In this document: in pieces, positions 38,504-50,529 of the stretch
Position numbering within the stretch: position 1 is the first letter of the stretch
How the letters are laid out: every line of letters begins with the position of its first letter
Assembly: GCA_002749535.1 (NCBI GenBank)
Contig: MZZL01000388.1
Coordinates: 178,505-242,504, forward strand
Length of the DNA: 64,000 bases
Direction of reading: 5' to 3'
Source of the DNA: Apophysomyces variabilis
Lineage: Eukaryota; Mucoromycota; Mucoromycetes; Mucorales; Mucoraceae
Position numbers and translations under genes: made by a program
The notes under the pieces: model-generated
What the model saw: the letters and a program-made list of their open reading frames with translations, nothing else
Told to the model about the DNA's origin: nothing
Database searches by the model: none

Positions 38504-38818
38504 TGCTACGAATCAAATGAAAGAAGCCAAGTAGCAACCTTTTCTTGTTTCTTTCTGGTAATCATCACGTTCTACATAGAACTCTGTGACCTCTCCGTTT
38601 TGCAAACTGTAGGAAAAGGAATTTCTCAGAAAAAGGAACCAGCGTCATTGCCAATATGGACTAAAAGTACGCCCAGTGATAAGTTTTGTACAGGCTGTGA
38701 TTTCTATATCGAGTATCATATCCGAAGTGATTCCCGTGAAAGGCATACCGACAGGTGGCGGTGTGAATTGCGTATCGAGCGGGGAGAGAATCGGATTACT
38801 TTCACGATCAGCCCATAA
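38504..38818 (+). other. Coding-like open frame, possible terminal exon
   Basis: After a GGACTAG acceptor-like site at 38503 the frame is open for 105 codons to a TAA. It holds a hydrophobic, membrane-like stretch (TFSCFFLVIITFYIEL) followed by a polar tail with CTGC, FYIEYHIRSDSRERH and RWRCELRIERGENRITF. No start codon fits at the beginning, so if real it is the last exon of a gene whose earlier exons I did not find. Family unknown. Confidence 0.25.
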
Positions 38819-40013
38819 ATCTAGAGAAATGAAATTAAAGCAAGCAATTCAATGATGAACTCTAGACTTTTATAAGTACAGAAAGAGAGAGAGACATTGC
38901 TTAGGTCCAAACCTTATAAGTCTTTCTTATTGAATAGGACATCTGAGCATTGTGTCCCAAAATGCCTTTTTGAAACGTAGCATTTCTGCAGCCCTGCGAA
39001 TTTATCCAAAATACGATCATGGGTCGGGATTAGGATCGGTATGCCTTTTTGCAGTCAATTCGAGGTACTGTCAGCACTTGTTTTTTACCATTTCATTAAT
39101 GCAGTCTCGAATGATTCCATAGAATCTTAAGTTAACCAACAGTAAGGTGAGACTCTGCTTCTCTGGGGTTTTTTTTGACCGTTTACTTAGAATGGATAAA
39201 CAAGTTTAGGGCCGATGCGCCTATTGTTGATGGTAACCTAAAGGATATGTTGGTAAGGTAATAGTTTTATCTTCCAACATTGATCTTATGATAATGTTTC
39301 CTAAACGATTTTACCATGTTAAACAGGTGGGTTTCTTTCCAAACTAGCTATCTTTTTCCTTATTCTTCCGCACTGCACACAAGCACCCTTTCTAGGGGCT
39401 ACTCACCGTGCTTCTTAGAAATCTACATCAACCATTCTACAACCTGGGTATTGGCTTTGTGTAATTCTTTGCATTTCATATAGCAAATATATGCGTCCAA
39501 AAAATGTATCTTTTTTTAATAAGAACAGTTTCAACAGTGTGAGGATAAAACAAATGAAAATCAAAGAAAAAGTGGTGTTATGTAGTAATATGTACTTGCT
39601 TTGGCTTTTTTTCTCGTTTTCTCGGCGTGCGTGAATAAAGTATATATATAATGAAATTCAACTAACTGAAAAAGAAAAAAATAAAAGAAAAAAGAAAAGA
39701 GAACAAAGGAAAAATAACGGGCTTTTTTTTTGCATGTAGTAAGATTTTTGTTTTCTTGCAAAATAATCAAAAAGAAATGGCATATATCAAAGAACGGAAA
39801 GGGGACAAAATGAGAAGATAAAAAGAGAAAGTAGAAAAGAACAGCAATGATGTCGTCGTGGCCCTCCCTAAGAAAAAGAAAGTGTTTTGCGGGATCATAA
39901 AGAGCACTTCAAAAGGAATGTTGACGGCGGTCGTGTGAGTGTATATGTGATATTGGGTGTCGTTGCCTTTTTTTTGTGGTTTTTTTATGCTTTTTTTTTT
40001 CTCTCTTGTGTGC
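38819..40013. other. Intergenic, 3' region of the cyclin gene
   Basis: Contains many A/T homopolymer runs (for example 39690-39740 and 39967-40000). No gene recognised. Confidence 0.5.
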
Positions 40014-41395
40014 TTAATGCCGAGCTCTGCTCTGTTTGCATTTCGTTTGTCGGACGTTACTGATGGTATATCCATAGTTTATATCCGAATGAATTTTTCG
40101 TTTTTTAAGATACACATCATGATGCTGGAAACCAGCTGGTGATGAGACTTTCCACGTGAAGGTGGAGGATGGGTTGGGCATTCGCACAGGCGAAATCTGT
40201 GTCGGAGTTTGTACTGGGGACGATGAATTGGAATTCGGAAGTGAGAGCGACAAGACCGGTAGCGGAATAAGACTATTCGTGCTACAATTGCTCGTTGGTG
40301 AACATGTTGATGAGCTAGGAGAACATGAAGGAAGTGGTGATGGAACATGACAATGTTCAATTGCATCCAAACGTCGTTTACGTGATCCAGATTGTGGTTG
40401 TTGTAGGTTGCTTTCTGAAAGTATATTGTTGTTGGGTGACATTGCCATACCCCAGCCATTCGAAGTGCCAGACTGCGATGTAAAGGGCAGTGACAGGTCA
40501 TGCAGCGTTGTCGGCTGATTATGCGTTTTTGCTTCAACGTGAAGATGCAGAAGATGGTGCCATTGTTCGAATGTCGGCTGGGCAATGTAAAGACGATAAT
40601 CGATGAGGTCCAAAAATATACGCTCCGCCGCATTGATTTCCGCCACAGGAAGTCCTGCTATTTTTGCCCATGCCGAATTGCGATAGGTCTTGTCTTGGAC
40701 AAACTTAGAAGCCACAACAAGACTTGCGAGGAACATTCGGCGACCACATCCAATGTAAGCGTCTTCCCAGCGCTGAACGTCGGTTGATTTGCGATGCAGA
40801 TGAGCCAGAATGGCTGGTCTGGACCTGAACAGGTAAAACAGCGCCGTTTGCAAGGTCGAGTAGGTTGTTCGTGATCGTTTCAATACTTCCTGAATGAAAG
40901 TCCGCAGTGGGACGACGGCAGCCCTGGTGTATTGCGGCGTGGTTGAATACCATATCGTCTCAATCAGCAGGGCGTTGGTGTCTTTGGCACGTTAGCCTAA
41001 GTTGTCTTCTTTTCCTCGTCGAATGCCCCCTCCAAAAAGAAAAACGAGAACTTACCGACCAAGGCCTCCACATAGGCCATCCGGTTATTCATCTGGGACG
41101 GCCTTCTGGCAGTCACGGCGCGGTGGCCAGGATATGGAGGGCGCTGGACGGAGAGCATGTTTCTCAATGCATACATTTCTGGATCGGTATGAAGCGACGA
41201 ATGACCGTGATCACTGACGGCATAGCTACTGCGCAACGAGTCCTGATTATACAAGGGGGCTGAATATCGGACACTGGAGAGGGTTTGAGTTACAGTGGTT
41301 GGATCATGTCCTTCATAACGAGATGATGAAGGCTGTTGTGGTGGTGGTGCAGGAAGGGTCGTTGCATACTGGCTAGCCGCAAGTAAAGAGGTCAT
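40014..41395 (-). CDS. Pho80/Pcl-type cyclin (Pho85 partner family), 2 exons
   Basis: Exons 41395-41056 and 40981-40014 give 435 residues. The cyclin box runs from YVEALVDTNALLIETIW through PLRTFIQEVLKRSRTTYSTLQTALFYL and CGRRMFLASLVVASKFVQDK to AWAKIAGLPVAEINAAE and DLIDYRLYI. This is the Pcl1/2/5-9-like group of cyclins that activate the Pho85 kinase in yeast. The N-terminus (MTSLLAASQYATTLPAPPP) and the ~200-residue C-terminus (Ser/Pro-rich) are low complexity and probably regulatory. The intron has a perfect GCTAAC branch point close to an AAAG acceptor, and only this junction avoids stops (VD|TN). The CT-rich tract upstream fits a fungal housekeeping-type promoter. Confidence 0.9.
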
Positions 41396-41399
41396 GAAT

Positions 41400-41690
41400 G
41401 TCGTTGAAGTTTGAGAGAGAAAAAACGGACCACGGTTATAGTGATAAAAAGACAATAAAAAAGGGTAGGGAGCAAAGACGCACGCCAAAAGGGGAAAGGG
41501 AGAGAAAGAGACAGAGAGAAAGGTAACTCCAAAGAGGAAAAAGAGAGGAGATAATGATAGACTGAAGGCTAATAAACTAAAGGGGTAAAGAGGGGCGAGG
41601 GGGGTGTGATAGAAGGGGCGTTACCGAATACGTGGAGAGAGAGATGGAAGAGACCTTTTTGGGGGGAGGAGACACTCACACACACGCACA
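41400..41690 (-). promoter_or_regulatory. Pyrimidine-rich 5' UTR/promoter tract of the cyclin gene
   Basis: Immediately upstream of the cyclin start codon the transcribed strand sense is strongly CT-rich for about 250 bp (purine-rich as printed), ending in a (CA)n stretch near 41675-41690. Such CT tracts often mark transcription starts in filamentous fungi. No TATA box is evident. Confidence 0.5.
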
Positions 41691-41699
41691 ACGGATAGA

Positions 41700-44600
41700 A
41701 CAATGAGACAGCGTTTAATGAGGATCGGGCTTGAAGCCATTAGGCAAGCGGAGTCCGATAACTTAAATGGGAAGTCAGATTATTGTTCAGCAGCACCAAT
41801 CAAACAGATGTATTCCGCCCTTATTGGTTTATACTCACCCCACTTTTGCATTTTTCATTTTGATAACAGCTTTTTTTCTTTTTGCAACTTGCTACTAACC
41901 GTTCATAACCTCAATAGGAGACTAAAATACTTTAGAACTATCGAGGGGTTGGGCTGATGTTGGTATATAGATATCTCGCTACTTTTATTTCTCTTTAATG
42001 CTGCCTAGTTTCACGGGCAAGCTGAGAAAATAGAAACCATATGTGGTAGCGTCGCTTGTGGTCATTTACAACTCAATCCATCTCGTGGTTTTTTATGTGC
42101 GCGTGTGGCAAAAAAAAATTGCACTAAATGGAGACAGTAAAATAACGCTTCTTTCCTCGAGTCAATGTTAAGATATCCCTAATATAGAAGCTAGCCAGGG
42201 TTTACTCGTTTGTTTACGGAAACCGACCTTCAGCTTCTGCTTTGTCAGCCGAACATTGTCTCTTCCATCACCATGCTCGCCATGTCCACCATTACCTTTG
42301 TATGGAAAAGCAAAACTGTCATATCCAAAAGTTCAATACAGACATACAAAAATAAAACAAATACTGACTGTAGTCAAACCACGTGTTTGTTTATGGTATA
42401 TACCAACTTGGATCATTCGTTAACAAAACGTAAGGGGAAAATTTTCAATCATGGATAGCAGTATAATGACGTTATTCAGTTTGCTTCTTTGGCTATTGGT
42501 TGTAACCCAGTTCAGCAAACTGCACTGCCCTTCTCCTAGCTTAGCCGTAATGGACATTTTTTTTTGTTTACCTCATAGGGTATTTACTGCTCGGCTCAGA
42601 TGAAAAAGTACTACAGGTTATGTCATGGTCCATCTTACAGAAATTCTACTGACCTTCCAGACAAGGCAACGTAAAAGTGCTGTGTTTGTGTCCCTGTTTA
42701 GTGTCTCGTATCCTGACCCGATATAAGGGCATTCATTGTGTTGAAACACTGTAACGCATCACCGAAATTGATCTTTTCTCCTTTCTCTCGTATTTCCTCC
42801 TTTGGTTTTGGGAGGATACATGGTTAGCCAGTATCCGCTATGTGCACCTCACTATCTTCGCGTACGCACCAATACATTACTTAAAGTTGGCTATCTCATG
42901 ATGGTTTGTCAGCATGTATGCTACATGTTTATCCTTCGGGATGCCGATGGCATATGGCTCAATTCTAATTAAACTACAGCTTATGAACTCGCATTATGCT
43001 TATTAATACCTATTTAGTAACTGTAGGAAGAAAAGCTACGCGTTATAAAGAACCTCAAGCGATTCTATGATTGGAGTCCCTGAAACCCGGGAAATAGCTT
43101 CGATCCTATTCCATTAGGTAATCCACTAACACAATGACAAGCAGGCTTTATCGTGCCGTGTTAAGTAATTCGCAGCTAATTCACCAACAACATGAACTCA
43201 TAACTAGTGAGACTTTGCAATATCGGTGCCTTCTGGATCATTTTAATGAAGTAAGCTTTGGGGGAATTTGAATCCCCCATCGTGTGATGAACTTATCATG
43301 ATCTCCTGCGAGTATGAAACATGCCACTGGTGTGCGATTGATAGGACGATAGAATTACAGATTTTGGCATCTTCGTGTTCTGAGCCTTTGTAAAAAGCTC
43401 GTTGAGCATACTGCATCTAGATTTTGCGGACAATAGAAGTGTTATCTTGTATATCTGTTTGCAAGACGATATTCACTCTTGCTTGAAAACGTTCCCAGCA
43501 ATCTCGTTGCTATTTGCTAGCAGCATATGCGCGAAGTTCTCGGCGATGCTCTAATTTTCTTTTACCTTATTCCTACTTTTTATTGTGACCTTTAGTTACA
43601 ACACATCTTTTGCAGTGACACAGATTATCGTCAATGACTGATCCTAGCCAACTGTGCCCGGACTACAAGTTAGAATGACGGTATATAAAGCCTCTAGCAC
43701 ATGGGTCGCCATTACTTCCAAGACACCATTCTTTGTCTTGCAGTTAATCAAGCAATCACGCCTGTTGTCCTATGTTGAACTCGTGGTATACGGACAACTA
43801 ACTCATCTAGGCTATAGTGCACTATATCCTGCAGGAGCTTTCTACATGCTTCTTCAAGAAGATACTCGCGGATGCTTTTATGCAGCCTATCTGTCTAATG
43901 CTCTTTCGTCATCATCTAGATAGTGATATTTCGGAGTTCACCGGTAGAGAACTCTTAACAAAAAAAAAACAAAAGCAGAATGGAAGTATTACAGAAAAAG
44001 GGTAAAAGGCCAACCATAGCGTTATTGACATCTTATTATATTGCCATTGTTTTCTATACTTTACTGACTGCTGTAGTACCAGTGATATGAAGAGGTCGGT
44101 ACCAAGCATTTCTGTTTGAGCATACAGCAAAAAAACAAAAAAAGAATGAGAAATTTGCTAAGTGGCAGGCTTTGTGGAGTGGTCATGGGGACTTATATTG
44201 AAATCGACTTTGACCTTTGTCTCTTCAAGCTACATAGGTACGGAGAAAAAGACGGAATTGGATCAACAGCTAGATGTGAGGGGAACATATTTGAACAATT
44301 AGTCAAAATTGCCTAAAGATCTGTATAGGAAATAAGAACAGATTGTTTATGTGTCTGTGTCGAAGTGAAAAACTAAAGTAAGGAATATAAGGCATCATGA
44401 TACCTCTTATCAGACTGGTGGTTCAACACAGCCTCTTGATGAGTTTGATTAACCAGGCAAAACCTCAAAGACGAATCAGTAGGATTTGATTAGAGCTTTC
44501 TGGTATAACAGAGGTGCAGAAGTTAATAACTGTAAGTTTAGTAATTTAACACACACTTGTTGGCTAAGGATCGATGGCTAACATACGAAAAATTTCTGAA

Positions 44601-44908
44601 TCAAAGAAATGGCCTGTTTGTCTATTAAATGAAAAAGCAAACCTATTTTACACCCCATGACAGCAAAAATAAGGTATCAGGGACCGTAGTTGTCACTACG
44701 GGAACCGGTAATTGACATGGTTATTTAAGCTACTCAAATAGCTTGTCAGTTGTTTCCAATCGTTATTCCCCGTAGTATCCACATTTTATTCGTTAAAAAA
44801 CTAAAAAAACATGTTGACTATAGTTCACTTCGGAGGGGAAACAAAATATGAGAAAGACTGGCTTGCTAAGGTCTCGGATCAAAGGCCTTGATATGATGCT
44901 GAGTGTAC
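41700..44908. other. Gene-poor region, nothing supported
   Basis: About 3.2 kb of AT-rich sequence. Frames such as 43654-43923 plus and 42210-42458 plus carry no motif and no splice context. Probably old degraded repeats. Confidence 0.4.
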
Positions 44909-45286
44909 CTAATCAAAAGGCCTAAAAAAGCATCCTCTTTCCTCCTTCGTTACTGTCCCGCATCCCCACGTCCCTGGGATAGTACGACATTGCAAGCCAT
45001 ATTTTTTGCACACCGCATCCCCGTCGGGGTCGTGGTTCTTGCACAGTTCATTAGCACGGCGGTGCATTTCCTCGCACGTTTCCAACCCATAGAATGGGCC
45101 ACCGCTACCGTAGTCCTTGTATTTTCTCGGTAAGCTGTTGCTTATGACATTGATGTAGTCATTGCGGTAGTAGACTGGGTCGCTTGCTTCCAATGGCGTC
45201 CCAAAATCGTATCCACGGATAACAGAGGCTTCTGCTTGGAGGGTAAGAGACAAAGTCAATGAAATAATAGCAGTCTTGATATGCAT
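44909..45286 (-). CDS. Small secreted cysteine-rich protein, copy A
   Basis: A 125-residue single-exon protein starting MHIKTAIISLTLSLTLQAEA, a clear signal peptide (h-region IISLTLSLTL, Ala-x-Ala-like site). The mature part has seven Cys; its core reads VCKKYGLQC...GTWGCG...ERGCFF and the protein ends right after it. Copy B (55581-56366) has the same signal peptide and the same Cys core but continues for a further ~140 residues, so copy A is either a truncated or a short-form paralogue. Its 5' flank is homologous to that of copy B for ~0.8 kb. Function unknown; secreted small Cys-rich proteins in fungi are often effectors, adhesins or cell-wall proteins. Confidence 0.75.
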   Translation of the reverse strand: MHIKTAIISLTLSLTLQAEASVIRGYDFGTPLEASDPVYYRNDYINVISNSLPRKYKDYGSGGPFYGLETCEEMHRRANELCKNHDPDGDAVCKKYGLQCRTIPGTWGCGTVTKEERGCFFRPFD

Positions 45287-46140
45287 CTTTTAAAAAGAAT
45301 TGACGCTGTCAAAGAACTTGCGGTCATTCCTAATTATATACGTTCAAGGGATTAAAGTATTTTTCTGAATTGGTCTTGTATTCCGTTTGCCATTACCAGA
45401 ATCGGAAACGGAACAAATTCGTTTCAGTTCCCATCCTACTTAGTCACATCAGTTCATTGCTATTCCGTTTCTGGTTCTGGGTGTGAAACTGAAGTGATAC
45501 AGTTGGATGTCAATGGGTCTGTGCAGAAAACTCTTAGGATTTGACGCTGAATTACCTTTTACACTGAAGGTGTAGTAATGAGAGTTCTTTTCTTTTTATT
45601 TTTCTTCTTTATTATTGTTTAATTGTTCTAGTGGTAAATGAGATGCATTTACATATCACTGTCAGAATCTTTACTTGAACCGTGTACAAAGGCAATAGCA
45701 ATCACCAGTCAAGTCAAGAATAAAGTTCAATCTCACGTACAACTGCCTGACATTTTCATTAACAGAAGAATGCAATCATCATTGCACATTAACTCTGAAA
45801 CATGAACGCCAAGAACGCCATGAACGCCAAATGCAACTTTAAAAAGCACAATCTGCTCCATGTAAGTTCCACGGCGTAAACATGTGTAAATATCGACGTT
45901 GATAATGAACATTGCATATGTTCTACAAGTCTTTGGGAACGTGACGGCCGTTCATGCAAAGCCTAAACCTACATCTATCGCATGAAATTCGCGACATGGT
46001 AGCCAGGCGTCAACGCCATCCACAAACAATTACTTTGTTCTGCTGCTATCCTGAAACACAACAACCGTTGACCCCAACAAGAAAAAGCGAACGTTGCATT
46101 TTGTTCTTGGGTTGTGCAATATGAAACGCTAACAGTCACT
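45287..46140 (-). promoter_or_regulatory. Duplicated promoter of secreted protein copy A
   Basis: This flank aligns with 56367-57185 upstream of copy B over almost its whole length. It holds a TATATAA at 45340-45334, 48 bp before the start codon, and a conserved block with a TTCCGTTT motif in both orientations (45381-45388, 45406-45413 reversed, 45463-45470). The segments 45397-45414 and 45462-45479 are an imperfect inverted repeat (15 of 18 positions). Confidence 0.65.
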
Positions 46141-46469
46141 GCAGGGAATATCTCGCCTGGTTCGTCGGATTTGTCGAATTTAAAAGTGTATCACAAAGTC
46201 GATTCTTTCTTCGCTATTTCATTTTTTCTACAAGGGTGGTTCCTTTTTCCTTAATATCAGCTATTAGACTAGCTGTTTCGCACTTCGCGCTCTTGGGGGG
46301 GGTTGAATCCGCCAGTTATAGTAATAGTAGAATTGGATGTATATTGATATGTTGTATAGTGTAATTGGGAATAACTGAGAATAATAGTATTATAAAAAAA
46401 GTTATTTACAAAGCTGGAAAAGTATTATGATATACAACGTTTTTGGTGATAGGTTGATGGATATTATTC

Positions 46470-46872
46470 CACTCACACATGAGTTTTAAGTTGTAGACTT
46501 CAATCACTCTTGACAGAGCGACATAGCTGACCAAGAGAAAACACGGATTGTGGGAGGTATAGACCCAACATGGCTAACGGTTTGCTCTTACGCTTTGTGA
46601 TTGTCATGGCGAACGCAGGCTTCACTGAAAACTGTCTTCTTGCTATGCTGAAAGGTAAGTTAGTATCAGAAACAATGAGTTTGATTGGAGGTATACAGAC
46701 TTGTGATCCTGCTTATCTGCCAGTGGCTATCTCCACGTCAATTATACGCGAATGTAGAGCTTGAATAATCAAGCGCGTGCTATTGCAATGGCCAGCCTTG
46801 GGATCCATATCACGTAAGAGCATGATCGGCATGATGATCTTCAGAGTAAGGGTATGTGGTGGAAGAGCTAAG
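46470..46872 (-). pseudogene. Helitron PIF1-like helicase C-terminal remnant
   Basis: The minus strand reads, nearly in one frame, PPHTLTLKIIMPIMLLRDMDPKAGHCN, TRLIIQALHSRIIDVEIATG, then after one in-frame stop AGSQVCIPPIKLIVSD, FSIARRQFSVKPAFAMTI and, after a shift, SYVALSRVIEVYNLKL. These are the last conserved blocks of the PIF1/RecD helicase domain of Helitron transposons (PIMLLRNLDP...NGTRL, FPVRPAFAMTINKSQGQT, LYVALSR). No Rep domain or Helitron end was found. The copy is dead. Confidence 0.75.
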
Positions 46873-48690
46873 AAAACCAGATTCATTGCTGGGAGTTGGT
46901 GATTAGTAGATAGATGTTACCTGCAAATGATAGTAAATTCAAAAAGTTTACAGGCACTCCATTCTGATGTTCGTGTTCTACAATAGAAGCAGGCCTGTTG
47001 TAAGTGCGGCTCGTTCCTGGGAATAAATTGGTGATTATATTGTTGATTATGTCTACGTGGTGGTTTTTGGTGTGAGGATAGCACGATCGGTAAGAAGTTG
47101 GGTATCAATGGGAGGGATAGCGTTGAGTAATAAGGTTATCTACGTTTAACCCGGGTATGCACCACTGAGGGTTGAGGGAAACGTAAGCGGAATTTGGAAC
47201 TGCATAAATAAGTGAGATAGATTAGTTTTTTGATTAAAAATGGGCCTCACTTTCTTTTTCAGCGAGTAAAAAAATAAAAGAGCGTGTGTAAGCGTCTCTC
47301 TAAGAACTCGGCTCAAGACCTGGTGGCCTAACTACAGCACGTTTATGAAGACTCCTATGATTGCAATGGGTGATGAGAATTTGAGGCAGACGTCGCATCT
47401 GTCAGCTTGACCCTTCGGGCTCGCTTTCTTTCAGCCATTGACAAAAAAAACCAGAAACAGAGTTAATGTCGGTGTCTTTCTGATAACTTGGTTCGGCCCT
47501 TTTGGCCTTGCTTGCTTTCCTTTTCTCTCTCAGCTCGCTCAACATTGACCATTGTCATCCAATCAGTCCCCCTTTTTCTTTCAATTGAAGTCTATAAAAC
47601 ATTTAGCCGGATTAATCAAGAGTCGAGAAAAACCAGAAAGTAGGATGTAATACTTTAATAAGTGTTTTCTTGTTAATCACTTGTAAATAACTCTTGCTTT
47701 AAGCCAAAAAGTAATTATTGCTCCCTCAATACCTAAGAGGCCTAAAAGCCCGCATGAAAAAGGTTGGAGCAGAATAAGCTTAAAGGTATGACTTATATGT
47801 AGTTTTGCGTAATCATTGCTAAAGATATCTGATGCAACGCAGGCTGCTTCACTAGATGGTAAATGAGATCCAGCCCTAAATCTAGGAGATCCCAGCCCCA
47901 AAACAAGGAGATGCTCCTGTAAAAAGGAAATCATACGTTGTCAGTGTTGTTTGTCCTTTTCTTTTATTTGTTTTCTCCTATGCATTGCAGTATGAACAGA
48001 TGCCAGAGAACGTTCTGTCTCATCTTTATAACAAAGCATTCAAGTTAAATATCGTCTGCGCAATCGACCATAGATCAAACTTTGACTACTGTGCTACGGA
48101 ACGGATAGAACCGGCGCTAATCTGCCTAATTTAATCCACACAACGTGGAAAAAGAAGGAGATAACCCTGATCGTGAATGCACGATGGCATTGAGATAAAG
48201 AAATGTTGCTATGCAGTATCCTAACGATATACGTCATTGCAATGTTTCCTAATGCTATCTCACGCTATTTAACGCCAAATGTTGCACCCACCAAGAAAAC
48301 AACTCCTCAACAAAGAACTTGGATCGATCACGGCAAGTCATATTATATTTGCACGAATTCCATATCTCATTCTACACAATATAGAAAAGCGTAGAAACGC
48401 CTGTTTCGGTACGCCCAGTCCGTTACAAGTTAGTTTCCGCAGGAATGCCTTATGCAAGGAACAGAACCATATTGCTAGAAGTTGCCCTTCCCGTTCATAT
48501 AATGCCCATTATTGTGACCACATCCTACAAAGTAATTCGCGGCTTTCGGTCAGTTTGCATGCTTTTTTCTTTCACAAGTGTACAAGTCATACTCAGACAA
48601 AAAAAACGTATTATTTATCAGCATGGAATAATTCCCAGACAATAAGAATAGCGATGGAAGAAGAAACCCAGTACAACATCATATTTCATT
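46873..48690. other. Degraded repeat region
   Basis: A minus-strand piece at 46917-47108 contains CFYCRTRTSEWSAC, possibly a zinc-knuckle end of another transposon protein. The remainder up to the FET-like gene stop shows no gene. Confidence 0.4.
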
Positions 48691-50099
48691 TCAATAAGGC
48701 CGATCACGTCTCTCATATCTATCTTTTCTGTAGGAGCTATCTTCACGTCCTCCACCCGAATGACGTCCATAATCATCTCGACGACCGCTTCTCTCTCTAT
48801 CACCGCCCTCTCGGTAGCCACCACGGGCCCCAGCACCTCGGCTGCCTGCTTCGCTAGATGCTTCGGATCGACGAGTATGACATCTAAAACACTCATTTCT
48901 CCGAGCAAAGTTATTGACACCACAGCTTTAAAGCATACCGTGTTAGCTCTCTTTCACATCAAGGTTTTTCCACAATCCTACCTTTCACAAGCCCAATCAC
49001 CTTCTTTCGCAGGAAAGAGGCCACTACCGCCAGGTCCATTTCCATCACCACGGCTCTCTCTAGGCGCACTGTCACGGTATCTTGAACCGCCTCCTCCACG
49101 TCCTCCTCGTCGGTCAAAGCGACCACCTGCATTGCGTAAGAAAACGTTGGTCCACGCTAGCAGACGGGTATGACGAACTTACCGGACTGAGGGAGCTTTC
49201 TTTCTGCCTTGGAAACCTGGATAACGTTCCCCATGAACTCCTTGCCTGTTTCATTTATACACGATATTAGAACCAGATAGAGGCATATCAACTTCACAAG
49301 CGCTTCTTTCTCTTTTACCTCCAAACCATTCAATAGCAGCATCTGCAGAAGGTGGATCATCGTAGGTTATCGTGGCTAATTGGATGAAATCAATGATTAC
49401 AAGTCCCTTCACAGCTTATCCTGCAGGTAACACATGCCATCTCCTTTCGGCAGGTTGGTCGTCTTGTCGTAATATATCCAGACTGCAATGCACATGTGAG
49501 ACTTTACTCATTCCATCATACACTCCCTGCTTTACTTTTTGGCTTTCGCGTCTTTCTATCAATCTTGAGTACACCGATGGAACCAAAATGAGCAGCCAAT
49601 TTCTCTTCGTCAACGTCTTGAGGAAGATTGCTAATATAAATGGTATCGGCTATCTTCTGAACGCCGTCTAAACAAAGATACAATGATAAGAAAACTCAAA
49701 GAATGAAGAGGAGTAAAAAAGGGGAAGTAGGGAAAACACGCTCTTTTTTTTTAGCACTGCATACCACCGTTTTCATTATTGTTCGATCGGTCACATTGCG
49801 ATCGGTTAGAGCGATCCCACTGATCCTGTTTTCCATAACCTCGATAATTCTGACGGTCTCCTTCTTCATTTCTGTAGCGGTCTCCTCTTCCAGTATTGCT
49901 GGTGTTATAATAAGACGTATCATAGTAGGTTCCAGAGGGATCGCCGGCTTGAGCACTCTGTGTCCAAGCTGACTGATCCTCTCCATCTGCTCAGGGTTCA
50001 ATGTCAGGCTAACCCTCAAGCCCATGCATAAATAGATTTACACTGGTAGTTGGCATCCCCATAGTTTTTCCAATACTGATCTTCTTGTGATCCTGACAT
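48691..50099 (-). CDS. FET/TAF15-like RNA-binding protein (RRM, RanBP2 zinc finger, RGG), 8 exons
   Basis: Exons (minus) 50099-50042, 49986-49765, 49667-49536, 49482-49438, 49375-49319, 49245-49183, 49126-48982 and 48925-48691 total 957 nt, 318 residues. A Tyr/Gln/Asn/Gly-rich low-complexity N-terminus (MSGSQEDQYWKNYGDANYQY...) is followed by an RRM (about 101-188: [59 protein letters not shown]), a first RGG tract, a RanBP2-type zinc finger (DWACESCGVNNFARRNECFRC, 236-256 with four Cys and the key Asn) and a C-terminal RGG/RG tract. This is the animal/plant FUS-EWS-TAF15 architecture. Intron 4 uses a GC donor (GATG|GCATGT), needed to keep the frame. Nuclear RNA/transcription role is inferred. 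Confidence 0.9.
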
Positions 50100-50529
50100 G
50101 GCTGAAACTGTATGTGCGGGTGTATTTTTTTTTTTCGGCCATAAATCTCTATGGAGGGCTTTTTTGCAGCTCCGCCTCATTATGACGTACTGCTACGCAA
50201 CCGTGCATCTCCGTTCCTGCCATATTATTGATATGGCCCATTGACATGATGCATCTTTCAGCAAGAAAATATGATCAGTACACAGAATGTTCGTGATTGT
50301 AATATTGAAAAATTGTCTATTAGCCATGAACGAAAAGATATGTTATGTCTGTATTACAAAAGAGTTGCTCCATGACAATGCATGTAATGAGAAAAAAATT
50401 TGAAGTATAACTGAGATCTACTGACACATAAAGTAGTCTAAAACAGAGACATGTAGTGGAGACTATCGCTAATGACATTGCCAGAACGTTCAATGTTTGC
50501 TTCTCAGACTTTATGGAGAAGCTGTTGTT
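50100..50529. other. Promoter region of the FET-like gene
   Basis: AT-rich, with a T-run and a pyrimidine-rich stretch near 50128-50140 just upstream of the FET-like start codon. No gene recognised. Confidence 0.4.

Noticed and set aside
43257..43276. GGGGGAATTTGAATCCCCC, like a tRNA T-arm
   Set aside because: A perfect hairpin, but no matching acceptor stem, D-arm or anticodon arm can be placed on either side.
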